From the NCBI RefSeq assembly GCF_901905185.1, contig NZ_CABFMQ020000087.1, forward strand, positions 62,001-126,000: 64,000 bases of DNA. The letters run 5' to 3'. Below are positions 25,285-34,987 of the stretch, one piece after another. The notes below the pieces were generated by a model. That model was not told the DNA's origin and made no database searches. It saw nothing but the letters and a program-made list of their open reading frames with translations. A program made the translations under genes and the position numbers. Source of the stretch: Methylocella tundrae (GTDB lineage: Bacteria; Pseudomonadota; Alphaproteobacteria; Rhizobiales; Beijerinckiaceae). How positions within the stretch are numbered: position 1 is the stretch's first letter; each line of letters opens with the position of its first letter.

Positions 25285-28200
25285 TTAAGGCGGAGCCAGC
25301 CTGGCGTCAGTCTGGTCGAAGGGCAACTGCGTGGTTCCTGGCGGCCTAAAGCGGCCGAAATGCAAGGCTAGCGTTGGCAGAACGAGAAGGTTCAGCGCCG
25401 AGGAGCTGAAAAGGCCGCCCAGAATCACCAGCGCCATCGGACCCTGGATCTCGCGGCCCGGCTCGCCCATGCCGGCTGCGAGCGGCAGCAACCCAAGAGC
25501 GGTGACGAGAGATGTCAGCACGATCGGCGTCAGCCTGTCCCCGGCGCCCTTGACGGCCGCTTGCAGCCCCCATCGCATGCCGTCCACGCTCACCAGATGT
25601 TCGTAGTGCGAAATCATCATGATGGAGTTCCGCAGGGAGATGCCGAAGAGCGCGACGAACCCCACCATCGACCCGATGGTCAGTATGGCGCCTGTGAAAT
25701 AGATCACGACCACCCCGCCGACGAGCGCGAACGGAATATTGACGAGGATGAGAACGAGATTGCGCCAGTTCCGGGTGATGAGCGACAGGAGAAGAAGGAC
25801 GCCCGCGAAGGCCATGAGCGAATGCACGACCAAATCGCGGCGCGCGTGCGCCTGCGCCTCGGCGGAGCCCGCGAACTCCACATAGACGCCCGGCGGCAGC
25901 CGGACTTTCGCCGACACCGCTTTCTGCGCCTCGGCGACGTAGGAGACAACGTCGCCGCCAACGACATCGGCGGTCACGGTCTGCAGGCGGCGGGCGCCGA
26001 AGTGATCCACCTGATATCGGCCGGTGGTCTGGCTCACATCGGCGATCTGACCCAAAGGAACGTAGGCTCCGCTGCGCGTCCGCAGAGGAAGATCCGCGAT
26101 CTTGGCCACGCTGTTGCGGCTTTCAGCGTCGAGCAGCGTTATGACGTTGAAGGCGCGATGCCCTTCGTACGCCTGCCCGACAACGTCGCCCTGATAAGCG
26201 GCCCGGACGATATCGAGCACATCGACGGCATCGAGGCCCCACCTGACGAGATCTTCGTCACGCAGCCTGATGGTGAGCTGCGGCGTCGCGGCGGGCGTTC
26301 GCAGGCGCACGTCCCTCGCGCCGCGGACACTCGCCATAACAGCGGCGACATTCTTCGCCACGCCGTCGAGCTCGTCGAGGTCGTTCCCATAAATGTTGGC
26401 CGCGACCGCCGCGGTATAGCCCGAGAGCGTCTCCTCGACGCGTTCGGTCAGGAACGGCTTCAAAGAGAAGTTTAGGCCGGGAAAGCCCTGAAGCGCCGTT
26501 CTTATGTCGGCGTCCGCTTTGCTCAATTCGGCGCCCGACAGCCCGGCTCGCAGGTCGACTTCGATCTCGCTGTAATTTGGTCCCCAGGTGTCGTCGGCTG
26601 ATTCGGCCCGGCCGACGCGCTGCGAAATCGACCGGACTGCCGGCACGTTAACGAGAGCTGAGGTGACGAGGAGGCCGAGGCGTTCGGATTCTGCGATCGA
26701 CGTGCCAGGGACGGCGGACATGTGCAATGTATAGTGACCCTCCTTGAATTCGGGAAGGAACGCGCTGCCGAAGAAGGGCAGCAGCGCAGCGCCGCCGAGC
26801 GTGAGGGCGGCGGTGGCCAGCATCACCGCGGTCGGCCGTTTTGCGATTCTGCCGAGAAGGCGCTCGTAGGGCTCGCGCATCCATCGAACCAGAGGGGGCG
26901 CATGCCGCGATGCTTCGTCCGCGCCCGCGCGTCCCGTCAGAAGCATCATGCAGAGCGCCGGCGTGACGGTGAGCGCGATGATCAGGGAGGCCAGCAGCGC
27001 GAGAATGTAAGCAAGGCCGAGAGGGGCGAAGAAGCGGCCGGCGATCCCTGGCAGCGTGAGCACGGGGATGAAAACAAGCAGCACGATGAAGGTCGCGTAG
27101 ACGACGGCGCTGCGCACTTCCAGCGAAGCGTCGAGGACGACGCTCGCGGCGGGTCTTGGCCGCGCCGCGTGCCGGTTCTCGCGCAGACGCCGCACGATGT
27201 TTTCCACGTCGATGACGGCGTCGTCGACGACTTCGCCAATCGCAATCGCGAGGCCGCCGAGGGTCATCGTATTCAGCGTTATGCCAAGGCTGTTCAGCAC
27301 GATGACGGCGGCCAAAAGCGACAATGGGATTGCGATGCAAGAGATCGCCGCGGTCCTGATGTCGAATAGAAAGAGAAAAAGCACGACGATCACGAAGACG
27401 CCGCCGAGCAAAAGCGCGTCGCGCACGCTCTTCGTCGCGACGTCGATAAAGGTCGCAGGGCGGAAAAGAGTCGCGTCGAGCTCTATGCCCTGAGCCTCCA
27501 GCGCGGGCCTTAGCGTCGCAAGCGTCTCCTCCACGCGCTTCGTGACGTCCAGCGTGTTCGTCCCGAACTGCGCCGAGATGACGAAAACCACACCGGGCCG
27601 GCCCATGATCGTCGCCGCGCCGATCGCGGGCTCCGGCGCATCAGCGATGGTCGCAACGTCTGACAGGACGACGCTTGCGGCGCCGCTGGTCGTAACGACG
27701 GTGCGTCCGACCTCCGCCGGCGTCACCGCCTGTCCCTCGCTGCGAAAGATGATGCGCTGGTTTGGCGTATCGAGAAAGCCCGCGCCGCGGACCGCGGTGG
27801 CCTTGCGCGAGGCCGCGACGACATCTTCGAGCCCGACCCCATAGCGCACGAGATCGCCGGGATGGACCTGCACCTGTATCGACCGGACCTCGCCGCCGAA
27901 GACAGCGACCTTGGACACTCCCGGCACGGCGAGGAGCCGGAGGCGCACGGTCCAGTCCGCCACTGTCCGTATGTCCATGAGACTTTTCGTCTTCGATGTC
28001 AGGCCGGCCACAAGGACTGTGCTGCTCGACGAGGTGAGCGGCGTCAGGACGGGAGGCTTCACGCCGGCGGGAAGCTGCTGCGTCGCGTAAGCGAGGCGCT
28101 CGGCGACGACCTGGCGGTCGAGGTAGATATTGCTGCCCGGGTCAAAGGTCACGTTGACGACGGATAGCCCCTGGCTCGACGAGGAGCGCAGCATCTGAAT

Positions 28201-28473
28201 TCCGGAGACCCCGCTGATTGCGTTCTCCAGCGGTTGCGTGACCAGAACTTCAATTTCCTCCGCGGCGAGGCCCGGCGCCTCCGTCTGGATGCCGACCTGA
28301 GGCGGAGCAAATTCAGGAAAGACGTCGTATTTCGCCTGGGTGACCGAAAGGGCGCCATATCCGAGAAGCAGAAAGCTCAGGGCGACGACGATCCGGCGAA
28401 ACCTGATCGCCGCCCCGATGATCGCGGCCTGGAATCCGGTGCGCGGTCGTTCGAAGACGCCGTCTGCGGTCAA
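25285..28473 (-). CDS. Efflux RND transporter permease, heavy-metal (CusA/CzcA) type
   Basis: A 1062-residue inner-membrane proton-driven pump subunit. Twelve helices in two halves with large periplasmic loops are evident. Helix 4 carries the proton-relay motif GEVVDDAVIDVENI, whose DD...E pattern marks the heavy-metal-efflux (HME) branch rather than the drug branch. The N-terminal FPEFAPPQVGIQTEAPG fits the same branch. The exported ion cannot be told from sequence. Its start overlaps the stop of the adaptor gene (ATGA), and tolC-like and adaptor genes lie upstream. Confidence 0.92.
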   Translation of the reverse strand: MTADGVFERPRTGFQAAIIGAAIRFRRIVVALSFLLLGYGALSVTQAKYDVFPEFAPPQVGIQTEAPGLAAEEIEVLVTQPLENAISGVSGIQMLRSSSSQGLSVVNVTFDPGSNIYLDRQVVAERLAYATQQLPAGVKPPVLTPLTSSSSTVLVAGLTSKTKSLMDIRTVADWTVRLRLLAVPGVSKVAVFGGEVRSIQVQVHPGDLVRYGVGLEDVVAASRKATAVRGAGFLDTPNQRIIFRSEGQAVTPAEVGRTVVTTSGAASVVLSDVATIADAPEPAIGAATIMGRPGVVFVISAQFGTNTLDVTKRVEETLATLRPALEAQGIELDATLFRPATFIDVATKSVRDALLLGGVFVIVVLFLFLFDIRTAAISCIAIPLSLLAAVIVLNSLGITLNTMTLGGLAIAIGEVVDDAVIDVENIVRRLRENRHAARPRPAASVVLDASLEVRSAVVYATFIVLLVFIPVLTLPGIAGRFFAPLGLAYILALLASLIIALTVTPALCMMLLTGRAGADEASRHAPPLVRWMREPYERLLGRIAKRPTAVMLATAALTLGGAALLPFFGSAFLPEFKEGHYTLHMSAVPGTSIAESERLGLLVTSALVNVPAVRSISQRVGRAESADDTWGPNYSEIEVDLRAGLSGAELSKADADIRTALQGFPGLNFSLKPFLTERVEETLSGYTAAVAANIYGNDLDELDGVAKNVAAVMASVRGARDVRLRTPAATPQLTIRLRDEDLVRWGLDAVDVLDIVRAAYQGDVVGQAYEGHRAFNVITLLDAESRNSVAKIADLPLRTRSGAYVPLGQIADVSQTTGRYQVDHFGARRLQTVTADVVGGDVVSYVAEAQKAVSAKVRLPPGVYVEFAGSAEAQAHARRDLVVHSLMAFAGVLLLLSLITRNWRNLVLILVNIPFALVGGVVVIYFTGAILTIGSMVGFVALFGISLRNSIMMISHYEHLVSVDGMRWGLQAAVKGAGDRLTPIVLTSLVTALGLLPLAAGMGEPGREIQGPMALVILGGLFSSSALNLLVLPTLALHFGRFRPPGTTQLPFDQTDARLAPP

Positions 28474-29561
28474 TTGCTGTCCTCGTCGGATGGAATCTGT
28501 GATTTCGATTCCTCCGACAGCAGCGTTTGCGCGCCGGCGACGACAATCAGCTTGTCATGCTGCAGGCTTGTCGCCGGCAACACATAGCCGCCGTCTGCGG
28601 TCGGGGCCGCCTCTTCGCCGATCGCGCGGCGCTCGAACCTGTCCGACCCGGCCCGGACATAGATCCAGGCCTTTCCCGCCTGCCAGATAACCGCTGAGGG
28701 GGGTATGCCGACGCCGGGTTTGGCGGCGCCGTTCGGCAAATACGCGAGCACGCTCATTCCAGCCAGGACGCCGGGCGCCATGGGTATCTTATAGAGATAG
28801 CTGACGTTCGGGATCTTGGGATCGGTCCGCGCGGCCTCGGAGACGAAGTCCGCTTCGGCGGTCGATCCGCCGCCCAGCGTCACGCTGATCCGGGCCGGAG
28901 CCGCGATCGTCGCGCTAGGCGGCAGCGACAGCTGGATCAAAGCCGACTTGCGAAGCACAAGTCCTTCCGCCAGGGGCGATCTCGCGACAATGGCCTGGCC
29001 GAGGATCGGTCCCCATTCCTGGATCGCGGTGTTTCTAACAGCCTCTCCCTCCGCCTGCACGGCCTCGAACGCGGCGGCGTCGATTTTGTAGGCGCCCTCG
29101 GCCGATTCGGCCTGCGCGACGGCTGTCGGGAATACCTTAAGCAGATTTTGCGCACGCTCGTTCGCGGTCCTCGATGCCGACAGTTTGACCTGCGCCGACT
29201 TAAGCTGCGCCGATGCGGCGAGGGAGGCGTTGTAAAGGCTCGTCAGCCGGTCCAGCGGCAGAATCGAGCCATAGGCGCGCGTCTGACCCTGATAGGCGAT
29301 CTCCTTTGGAGCCGCCGTTTCGATCCCGCCCTTCTCCTGGCCGCCGGAATCCAGCTTCACGACCGCCGCTTCGCTTCCCGGCGAAGACGATTGCGCCACC
29401 GCCTTCGGCGCGTCGTCAGCGTCGCTGGAGCCGGCAGGCTCTGACGTCTGGAAGTTTGATATCAAAAACACGCCGGCGGTCAGGACGGCGGCCGTGACGG
29501 CCACGCCGCGCACAGCCCGAAGAACGGCGCGCCCGAAGATCGACCTCGTCCCAGATGACAT
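28470..29561 (-). CDS. Efflux RND periplasmic adaptor subunit
   Basis: A 363-residue membrane-fusion protein linking pump and outer-membrane channel. It has an N-terminal anchor (VAVTAAVLTAGVFLI), an alpha-hairpin (residues about 110-180, rich in Ala, Gln, Glu), a lipoyl-like part and a beta-barrel (ISVTLGGGSTAEADFV). No N-terminal His/Met metal-binding domain like that of CusB or CzcB is seen. AAGGAAAATG gives a good ribosome site. A hairpin sits just upstream, within the operon. Confidence 0.86.
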   Translation of the reverse strand: MSSGTRSIFGRAVLRAVRGVAVTAAVLTAGVFLISNFQTSEPAGSSDADDAPKAVAQSSSPGSEAAVVKLDSGGQEKGGIETAAPKEIAYQGQTRAYGSILPLDRLTSLYNASLAASAQLKSAQVKLSASRTANERAQNLLKVFPTAVAQAESAEGAYKIDAAAFEAVQAEGEAVRNTAIQEWGPILGQAIVARSPLAEGLVLRKSALIQLSLPPSATIAAPARISVTLGGGSTAEADFVSEAARTDPKIPNVSYLYKIPMAPGVLAGMSVLAYLPNGAAKPGVGIPPSAVIWQAGKAWIYVRAGSDRFERRAIGEEAAPTADGGYVLPATSLQHDKLIVVAGAQTLLSEESKSQIPSDEDSN

Positions 29562-29572
29562 TTTCCTTTTTC

Positions 29573-29589
29573 CCGGGAATTTTTCCCGG
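29573..29589 (-). promoter_or_regulatory. Intra-operon hairpin before the adaptor gene
   Basis: CCGGGAA and TTCCCGG form an exact 7-pair stem with a 3-base loop, read on the reverse strand and followed by GAAAAAGGAAAATG. It lies between the tolC-like gene and the adaptor gene. It could pause or partly end transcription, protect the mRNA, or modulate access to the ribosome site. Confidence 0.4.
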
Positions 29590-29695
29590 CTGACTTTGCG
29601 CCGAATTGCGTTTCTTTTGCAAGCCGCCGGCCGACAACGCCGCGAGAACTCTACTTCCTTCGCCGGAGCCTTCCCCGACGCGGCGGGCGACGGGC

Positions 29696-31060
29696 CTATC
29701 GAGAAGTGGCTTGAAACAGCCCGAGCACATCGGCCGGCGGCGGTTCCGGGCCGATCGAAATCCGCGGCATGCCGGCGCCGATCAGCGTGGCCAGCGCGAC
29801 CTGCCCGTCGAGCAGGGCCTGCTGCAGGCCGATCTTCTCCTGCTCACGCGTCAGTTGCGCCACCTCGATGTCGACATAGGCGCGTTCGTCGAACGACCCC
29901 TGCTTGAACGCCGCCTCGGTCTTTTCGGCGATGAGGCGAGCCTCTTTCAGGCGCGGCTCAATGGCGGCCAACTGGAGGGCGAGCAGCGACTGTTCCGACA
30001 GGAGGGCGCCGATTTCTCCCTCCGCAGCGGTCAATCGCGCATTGAACTCGCGATTGAGCTGCTCGCGGGTCGCCTGCTCCAGGGCGATGGCCCCCTCGTT
30101 GCGATTGAAGACCGGTAGTTCAACCGACGCCTCCGGACCGAACGAATAGATGGAGCTGCTGTCCCGGCCGCCGACCAGTCCAATCGCGAGGTTGGGGAAT
30201 TGCGAGAGGATCGCCTGACGAAGCTTCGCATCCTCCGACCTGTAGCCATATTGCAGGGCGATGAGATCCGGCCGGCGGTCGGGGAGACTCGCCATGTCCG
30301 CGCGGATTCGCTGCGCGTCGATGCGCGGGGTCTCGCTCGCGCCGGCAAGAAGCAGTGGCGCGTCGGGCGCGAGACCAAGAAGCGCATTGAGTTGATGCCG
30401 GCGATTGAGCTGCAGCCGTTCAAGATCGTCGTAGCTCTTTTCGACGTCGCCAACCGCCACAAGATCGGGCGACAGCGCCGCCAGCGTCGCATTGCCCTGC
30501 TTGATCGCCGCCTTCGTGAGGTCGAACCGTTCCTGGAGGAACTTGCGACTGCGCTGGAGCGCCTTCTCGGCCCGCTCGCCTGAAACAATGTCGACAAAAA
30601 GAAGCCGCGCCTTGCCGAGGGTCTGCCATTCCTGCCAAAGCAGCGAGGCATTGATCGCGGAGGCGGCGTTGTCGGCAATTTCGCGCCGCGTCGGACGCAG
30701 GAGGATCGACTTGAGGTCCTGCGCAACCCCCACGCTGAACGCGTCCGATCCGTTGGGGCCGGCCATATAGAATGGATAGGAGAGTGCAATCTGCGGGTTC
30801 GGCAGCAGGTCGGCCTCGATGACCTGGGCTGTCGCGACGCCCAGCTTCGCCCGCGCGGCGCGAAGGTCCGGATTGTTGCCAAGCACCATCCGATCGAGGT
30901 CGGCAAGCGTAATCCGCCTGTTGTTTGCCCCTACGAGGTCCGAGACGCGTGAGGCGAGGTTCGGCGCCCGGTCGAGAGGCGCGGACCGGTAGGATGCGCA
31001 GGCCGCCAGCGTCATGAAGGCGGCGACGAGAGCCAGCCCCGGTACGCGCTTTTCCATCAT
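29696..31060 (-). CDS. TolC-family outer-membrane efflux lipoprotein
   Basis: A 454-residue outer-membrane factor, first gene of the RND operon. The signal ends in the lipobox LAAC (Met-start MMEKRVPGLAL...), so the channel should be lipid-anchored like OprM/CusC. Long heptad-rich helices (LFVDIVSGERAEKALQRS, TREQLNREFNARLTAAEG) form the periplasmic barrel. I reject an 18-codon longer frame because it destroys the signal peptide. A gap of 134 bases separates it from the adaptor gene. Confidence 0.87.
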   Translation of the reverse strand: MMEKRVPGLALVAAFMTLAACASYRSAPLDRAPNLASRVSDLVGANNRRITLADLDRMVLGNNPDLRAARAKLGVATAQVIEADLLPNPQIALSYPFYMAGPNGSDAFSVGVAQDLKSILLRPTRREIADNAASAINASLLWQEWQTLGKARLLFVDIVSGERAEKALQRSRKFLQERFDLTKAAIKQGNATLAALSPDLVAVGDVEKSYDDLERLQLNRRHQLNALLGLAPDAPLLLAGASETPRIDAQRIRADMASLPDRRPDLIALQYGYRSEDAKLRQAILSQFPNLAIGLVGGRDSSSIYSFGPEASVELPVFNRNEGAIALEQATREQLNREFNARLTAAEGEIGALLSEQSLLALQLAAIEPRLKEARLIAEKTEAAFKQGSFDERAYVDIEVAQLTREQEKIGLQQALLDGQVALATLIGAGMPRISIGPEPPPADVLGLFQATSR

Positions 31061-31518
31061 GCGAACGCCAGTCGAAATATCATGCGTGAGAAGGGTGTAC
31101 GGAGGACCTAGCATGAACAGGCGAGGCCATGACGGTTTGTTCCCGCTGTGACAAAGAGATCGTCGTTTTGTGATGCTTATCTGCCACGATTCAGGATTTG
31201 CTCTGCAAATGGCGGCAATCCATTTGCATTTGCGAGCAGTTTGTCTCGTTCCCGGCGACAGCGCCGAGCCGGGACGCTTTTGCGCGATCCGAGGGATCAG
31301 GGGCGGCGCAGAACGCCATAATCCTCGAGAATTTTAACGGTTTTCCTCAGACTCCGGACATCGAGCTTGCGGTCGACGGATTCTTGACCCGCCAGCAGGA
31401 CGGCTGACGTTCGTCCAAGAGATCGCTGTCGTGGCCGACTTCGCGCCTGGAATGTGTGCTGGGCGGTTGCCATAGCGATGAGGCTATGAAATCAAATGCG
31501 CTAACCATTTGATTTGCT
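31061..31518. other. Intergenic region upstream of the RND operon
   Basis: 458 bases between the tolC-like start and tRNA-Lys. It should contain the operon promoter. It holds a perfect inverted repeat (31204-31228) and, on the + strand at 31113-31151, a 12-codon open frame behind a strong GGAGG site, which may be chance. No larger gene is credible. Confidence 0.5.
31204..31228. repeat. Perfect inverted repeat, 9-base arms
   Basis: TGCAAATGG and CCATTTGCA are exact reverse complements with a 7-base spacer. It lies about 145 bases upstream of the RND operon and is a candidate operator for its regulator. Confidence 0.5.
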
Positions 31519-31594
31519 TGGTGAGCGCGATGGGATTCGAACCCATGACCCTCTGATTAAAAGTCAGATGCTCTACCAACTGAGCTACGCGCTC
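31519..31594 (-). tRNA. tRNA-Lys (anticodon UUU)
   Basis: A complete 76-base cloverleaf on the reverse strand. The acceptor stem is GAGCGCG/CGCGCTC with A73 and an encoded CCA. The D-arm is GCTC...GAGC, the anticodon stem TCTGA/TCAGA with loop CTTTTAA (anticodon TTT in DNA), and the T-arm ATGGG-TTCGAAT-CCCAT. All stems pair. No integrase or duplicated 3' end is found beside it, so it is not used as an attachment site here. Confidence 0.97.
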
Positions 31595-31682
31595 TCCTAA
31601 GGGAGCGTGCGTCAAGTAACCTTATCGGCCCGCACCGTCAATAGAACGCGCATGCGCGGACCGTTTGTCGATCGTCCGGACG

Positions 31683-31919
31683 TCAGGATTCGGCAAAATG
31701 CGCAAAAATCGAGAGCGCGGCGAACGCCGCCGCCGCAATGACGGTCGTCCATAGAGCTTTGACGAGCAGGCGCGGCGCAACAGGAGCGCCCGGATCCGTG
31801 CCTTCGGTCACATCACCGGATTCCCTCTGCGATTTAACGCCAAAGGGAAGCACCGCGAAGAGAACGATGAACCAGGTCACGAAAAAAATAGCCAGAGACA
31901 TCGGCGTCGAAAAAGGCAT
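31683..31919 (-). CDS. DUF1467 family membrane protein
   Basis: A 78-residue protein with two transmembrane helices: MSLAIFFVTWFIVLFAVLPFGV and the second around VIAAAAFAALSIFA. The GVKSQRESGDVTEGTDPGAP loop between them is the DUF1467 signature found in Hyphomicrobiales. Function unknown. Start chosen at the Met that follows GGGGACGAAA; an in-frame ATG four codons earlier lies on top of that ribosome site. Confidence 0.88.
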   Translation of the reverse strand: MPFSTPMSLAIFFVTWFIVLFAVLPFGVKSQRESGDVTEGTDPGAPVAPRLLVKALWTTVIAAAAFAALSIFAHFAES

Positions 31920-32212
31920 TTTCGTCCCCATTCAAGTTGAATGGCGCTCGGTCCCCGCGCGAAAAGAAACCCGGGGCGACCGCCCACGAAAGGCGCCGTC
32001 GCGCGCCGGCCTATATAGAGCGCGGTATGCGCTGAAGCCAAATCCCGCCTGCGTTGTTGCCATTTGAACACGCGCCGCGACAAAACAGGCGGCTTGCCGG
32101 CTCCGATCGCGTCATCGCATTGTCAGGCTGGCGGCAGGATCAGATTATGGCGGCAATGCAGCGCCCGCCGCTGGTTCACCGCAATTCAACCCATCTTCAA
32201 GGATCGTCAAAC

Positions 32213-32818
32213 ATGCGCCGTCGCGTTTTGGCAGTGGTCAGCGCCGCTGCCGGGCTTACGCTCGCTACCTTCTTCTCTCCGGCTGTGAAAGCCTATGAAT
32301 ATCAACAACCGCCTCAGGCTCCTGGCCAAGGCTCATTCACCCAGGATCCGGGAGAACTCTCCGGCCGGCCGCAGGCAGCCGCGCCGCCGCGCGAACTCGT
32401 GCCTTATGCGGGCCGCTATGCGCCGGGAACGATCATCATCTCCAATCAGGAGCGGCGCCTTTATTATATTCTGCCGGGCAATCAAGCGATCCGGTATGGC
32501 GTCGGGGTCGGCCGTCCCGGCTTCTCCTGGACGGGAACCAGGACCGTCGCGATGAAGCGCGAATGGCCGTCGTGGAAACCGCCGGCGCAGATGCTGCGTC
32601 GCCGCCCGGACTTGCCGAAATTCATGGAGGGAGGCCCGGCCAATCCGCTCGGCGCGCGCGCCATGTATCTCGGTGGCACGCTTTATCGAATCCACGGATC
32701 AAATGAACCGCATACGATCGGACAGGCGGTTTCATCGGGCTGCATTCGCATGACGAATGAGGACGTCGTCGACCTTTACGAACGCGTGAAGGTCGGGACT
32801 CGCGTCGTCGTTCAATAA
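32213..32818 (+). CDS. L,D-transpeptidase (YkuD domain)
   Basis: A 201-residue exported enzyme that makes 3-3 peptidoglycan cross-links or attaches proteins to peptidoglycan. The signal peptide (VLAVVSAAAGLTLATFFSPAVKA) is followed by a Gln/Pro-rich linker to about residue 65. The YkuD core begins IIISNQERRLYYI and contains HGSNEPHTIGQAVSSGCIRM, with catalytic Cys and the preceding His, Ser and Gly in register. AAGGA precedes the ATG by 9 bases; longer frames upstream lack a signal peptide. Confidence 0.93.
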   Translation: MRRRVLAVVSAAAGLTLATFFSPAVKAYEYQQPPQAPGQGSFTQDPGELSGRPQAAAPPRELVPYAGRYAPGTIIISNQERRLYYILPGNQAIRYGVGVGRPGFSWTGTRTVAMKREWPSWKPPAQMLRRRPDLPKFMEGGPANPLGARAMYLGGTLYRIHGSNEPHTIGQAVSSGCIRMTNEDVVDLYERVKVGTRVVVQ

Positions 32819-32932
32819 ATATCTTTATCGGAAAAGTGATTCGTTCCTCGACAGACGCCGTCGAGCCTGAGAATCTGTTCGTCCGGTCGATTCGGCCGCC
32901 CGGGCGATCGGCAAAGGAGCGCCCAAATTGCC

Positions 32933-33310
32933 TCAAGCCTGGCCGGGTTTGTCGCGATCGAGGCCTTTGGATTTCAGTTCCGCCTCATACTTCGCCCATT
33001 TTTGGTCAAATCCGGCGCCAAGGTCGTAAAGATAGTCCCATGTGAAGATGCCTGTCGTGTGCAGGTCGTCGAAACTGAGCCGCACGGCGTAGGCGCCGAC
33101 CGGTTCGACGCCAATGATGACGCAGTTGCGTTTGCCGCCGACGGTCACGCGATCCTCCTCGCGGTGGCCCTGAACTTCCGCGCTCGGGCTCATGACGCGT
33201 AAATATTCCGCCGCCAACGCATATTCCCCGCCGTCGTCGAACTTGATATGGAGCAGCCGGCCGTTTTCCTTCAGGCGCAATTCGCTTGGCCAGTGAGTCG
33301 CATTTCTCAT
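32933..33310 (-). CDS. DUF971 (GBBH-like N-terminal) domain protein
   Basis: A 125-residue single-domain protein. The order WPSELRLKENGRLLHIKFDDG, AEYLRVMSPSAEVQGH, and the end DDLHTTGIFTWDYLYDLG matches the DUF971 domain seen at the N-terminus of gamma-butyrobetaine hydroxylases and as a free protein next to molybdenum-cofactor or Fe-S genes. It is divergent from moaA, a common arrangement in this order. The function of the stand-alone form is uncertain. Start set at the Met after ACAGGCGGCAAA. Confidence 0.86.
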   Translation of the reverse strand: MRNATHWPSELRLKENGRLLHIKFDDGGEYALAAEYLRVMSPSAEVQGHREEDRVTVGGKRNCVIIGVEPVGAYAVRLSFDDLHTTGIFTWDYLYDLGAGFDQKWAKYEAELKSKGLDRDKPGQA

Positions 33311-33402
33311 TTTGCCGCCTGTTCTTTTGAAACTTTTTTCATGCAATCAACGTTTCTGTGTATTGCTGATTTTCACGCTTTCGCATAGGCATACGCTCCG
33401 GC

Positions 33403-34452
33403 ATGTCAATAATAAGCAAATTTTCCCAAGCTGACGCACAGCGTGCTCCGACAGCGTCTCCGCTTGTTGATCCGTTCGGCCGAACCATTAGCTACGTCCG
33501 CGTTTCGGTGACGGACCGCTGCGACATGCGCTGCGTCTATTGCATGTCGGAAGACATGAATTTCCTGCCGAAGCGCGACGTCCTAACGCTCGAAGAACTA
33601 GATCGCCTGTGCACGGCTTTCATCAATCGAGGCGTGAGCCGATTGCGCATCACCGGCGGCGAGCCGCTGGTTCGGCGCGGCATTCTCAGTTTTTTCACCT
33701 CGCTCTCGCGTCATCTCGAATCCGGCCTGCTGCGCGAACTGACGCTGACCACGAATGGCTCGCAGTTGGCGGCTCATGCGGCTGATCTCGCAGCGCTGGG
33801 CGTGCGGCGGCTGAACCTTTCGATGGACACGCTCGATGCGCAAAAATTCCGGACGATCACGCGCTGGGGCGATCTGTCGCAGGTAATGCGGGGGGTCGAC
33901 GCGGCCCAGACGGCCGGCATCGCGCTCAAGATCAATATGGTCGTGCTGAAAGGCGTCAATGACGCCGAGATTCCGGCCATGCTCGAATGGGCGCACGGCC
34001 GAGAGATGGATCTGACCTTGATTGAAGTCATGCCGCTTGGCAGCATTGAAGCCGAACGCGTCGATCAATTCCTGCCGCTGACCATTGTCGAGCAGCAATT
34101 GTCGCAGCGCTACACCTTGCAGCCGATTGATTACAAGACCGGCGGCCCCGCCCGCTATCTCCGCGTGGCCGAGACCGGCGGTCGTCTGGGCCTTATAACG
34201 CCCCACACGCATAATTTTTGCGAAGGTTGCAATCGCGTCCGCGTAACTTGCACGGGGACGCTGTACATGTGCCTTGGCCAGGAAGACGCGGCCGATTTGC
34301 GCGCGCCGCTGAGAGCCTCTCAATCCGATGACCTCTTGAACGAGACCATTGAAGCCGCTATAGCGCGCAAGCCCAAAGGGCATGATTTCATCGTCGATCG
34401 TAAGGGCGCGAAGCCTGCGGTGACGCGGCACATGAGCGTCACCGGCGGCTAG
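33403..34452 (+). CDS. moaA: GTP 3',8-cyclase MoaA
   Basis: Radical SAM enzyme that, with MoaC, converts GTP to cyclic pyranopterin monophosphate, the first step of molybdenum-cofactor synthesis. The radical SAM cluster is in CDMRCVYC (residues about 43-50), and the second [4Fe-4S] site in [19 protein letters not shown]. The ITGGEP motif follows the first cluster and the chain ends in the required Gly-Gly (SVTGG). 349 residues is normal. A molybdoenzyme is encoded 5 kb away. Confidence 0.97.
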   Translation: MSIISKFSQADAQRAPTASPLVDPFGRTISYVRVSVTDRCDMRCVYCMSEDMNFLPKRDVLTLEELDRLCTAFINRGVSRLRITGGEPLVRRGILSFFTSLSRHLESGLLRELTLTTNGSQLAAHAADLAALGVRRLNLSMDTLDAQKFRTITRWGDLSQVMRGVDAAQTAGIALKINMVVLKGVNDAEIPAMLEWAHGREMDLTLIEVMPLGSIEAERVDQFLPLTIVEQQLSQRYTLQPIDYKTGGPARYLRVAETGGRLGLITPHTHNFCEGCNRVRVTCTGTLYMCLGQEDAADLRAPLRASQSDDLLNETIEAAIARKPKGHDFIVDRKGAKPAVTRHMSVTGG

Positions 34453-34553
34453 CGCAAGCCGGCTCATTTCGTTGAGAAGCGAGCCGTTGCCTCAATCTCG
34501 ACGCGGTATCGGCGAGTCAGGCCCGGGCGGCTTTTCGCCTCCTTGAGTGGGCG

Positions 34554-34781
34554 TCAGGCCGCGCCGGTTTCGGCCTCCGCCTCCCTTCGCACAAAATCGA
34601 GAAGCAACGACAGCCGCTCCAGCCGGGCCGTCTTCGCAAGCGTAAAGAGCTCAGACGCCATTTGGGCAAGATATTCAGCGGTTTCGCCCTTATTTGCGTC
34701 AATCGCATTGTCAAAGGCAAACTCGCCGATAATGGCGTTTGTCTTGCGTATCGTTCTTTGGTCGCTGCCCTGTTTGTCCAT
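34554..34781 (-). CDS. Small conserved hypothetical protein downstream of S24 repressor
   Basis: A 75-residue, largely helical, acidic protein. Its C-terminal half (LFTLAKTARLERLSLLLDFVRREAEAE) resembles a short family that I recall from other Hyphomicrobiales, with no known function. A longer frame could add a hydrophobic N-terminus, but AAGGG 9-10 bases before the internal ATG decides for the short form. It lies behind the S24 repressor gene on the same strand with its own 200-base upstream gap, so it may be separately transcribed. Confidence 0.6.
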   Translation of the reverse strand: MDKQGSDQRTIRKTNAIIGEFAFDNAIDANKGETAEYLAQMASELFTLAKTARLERLSLLLDFVRREAEAETGAA

Positions 34782-34987
34782 TGCGCTAACCCTTCTCTTG
34801 GACCGTGGCCGCTGATCAGCGGCGACAACGTACTGTACATAACGCACAGAGAAGCACAACACAAAATGTACAACTAACAGCAATTTTACAAATAGCGCTG
34901 CGCGAAAGAACGATCGCATTTACTCGCGCCTCCGAGGCTGCATAATTAACGGATCGCGGGGCGATCTCCGGCCCTGATCGGACCAGA

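Noticed and set aside
31519..31682. tRNA-Lys as an integration site of a mobile element
   Set aside because: No integrase, no repeat of the tRNA 3' end and ordinary chromosomal genes on both sides.
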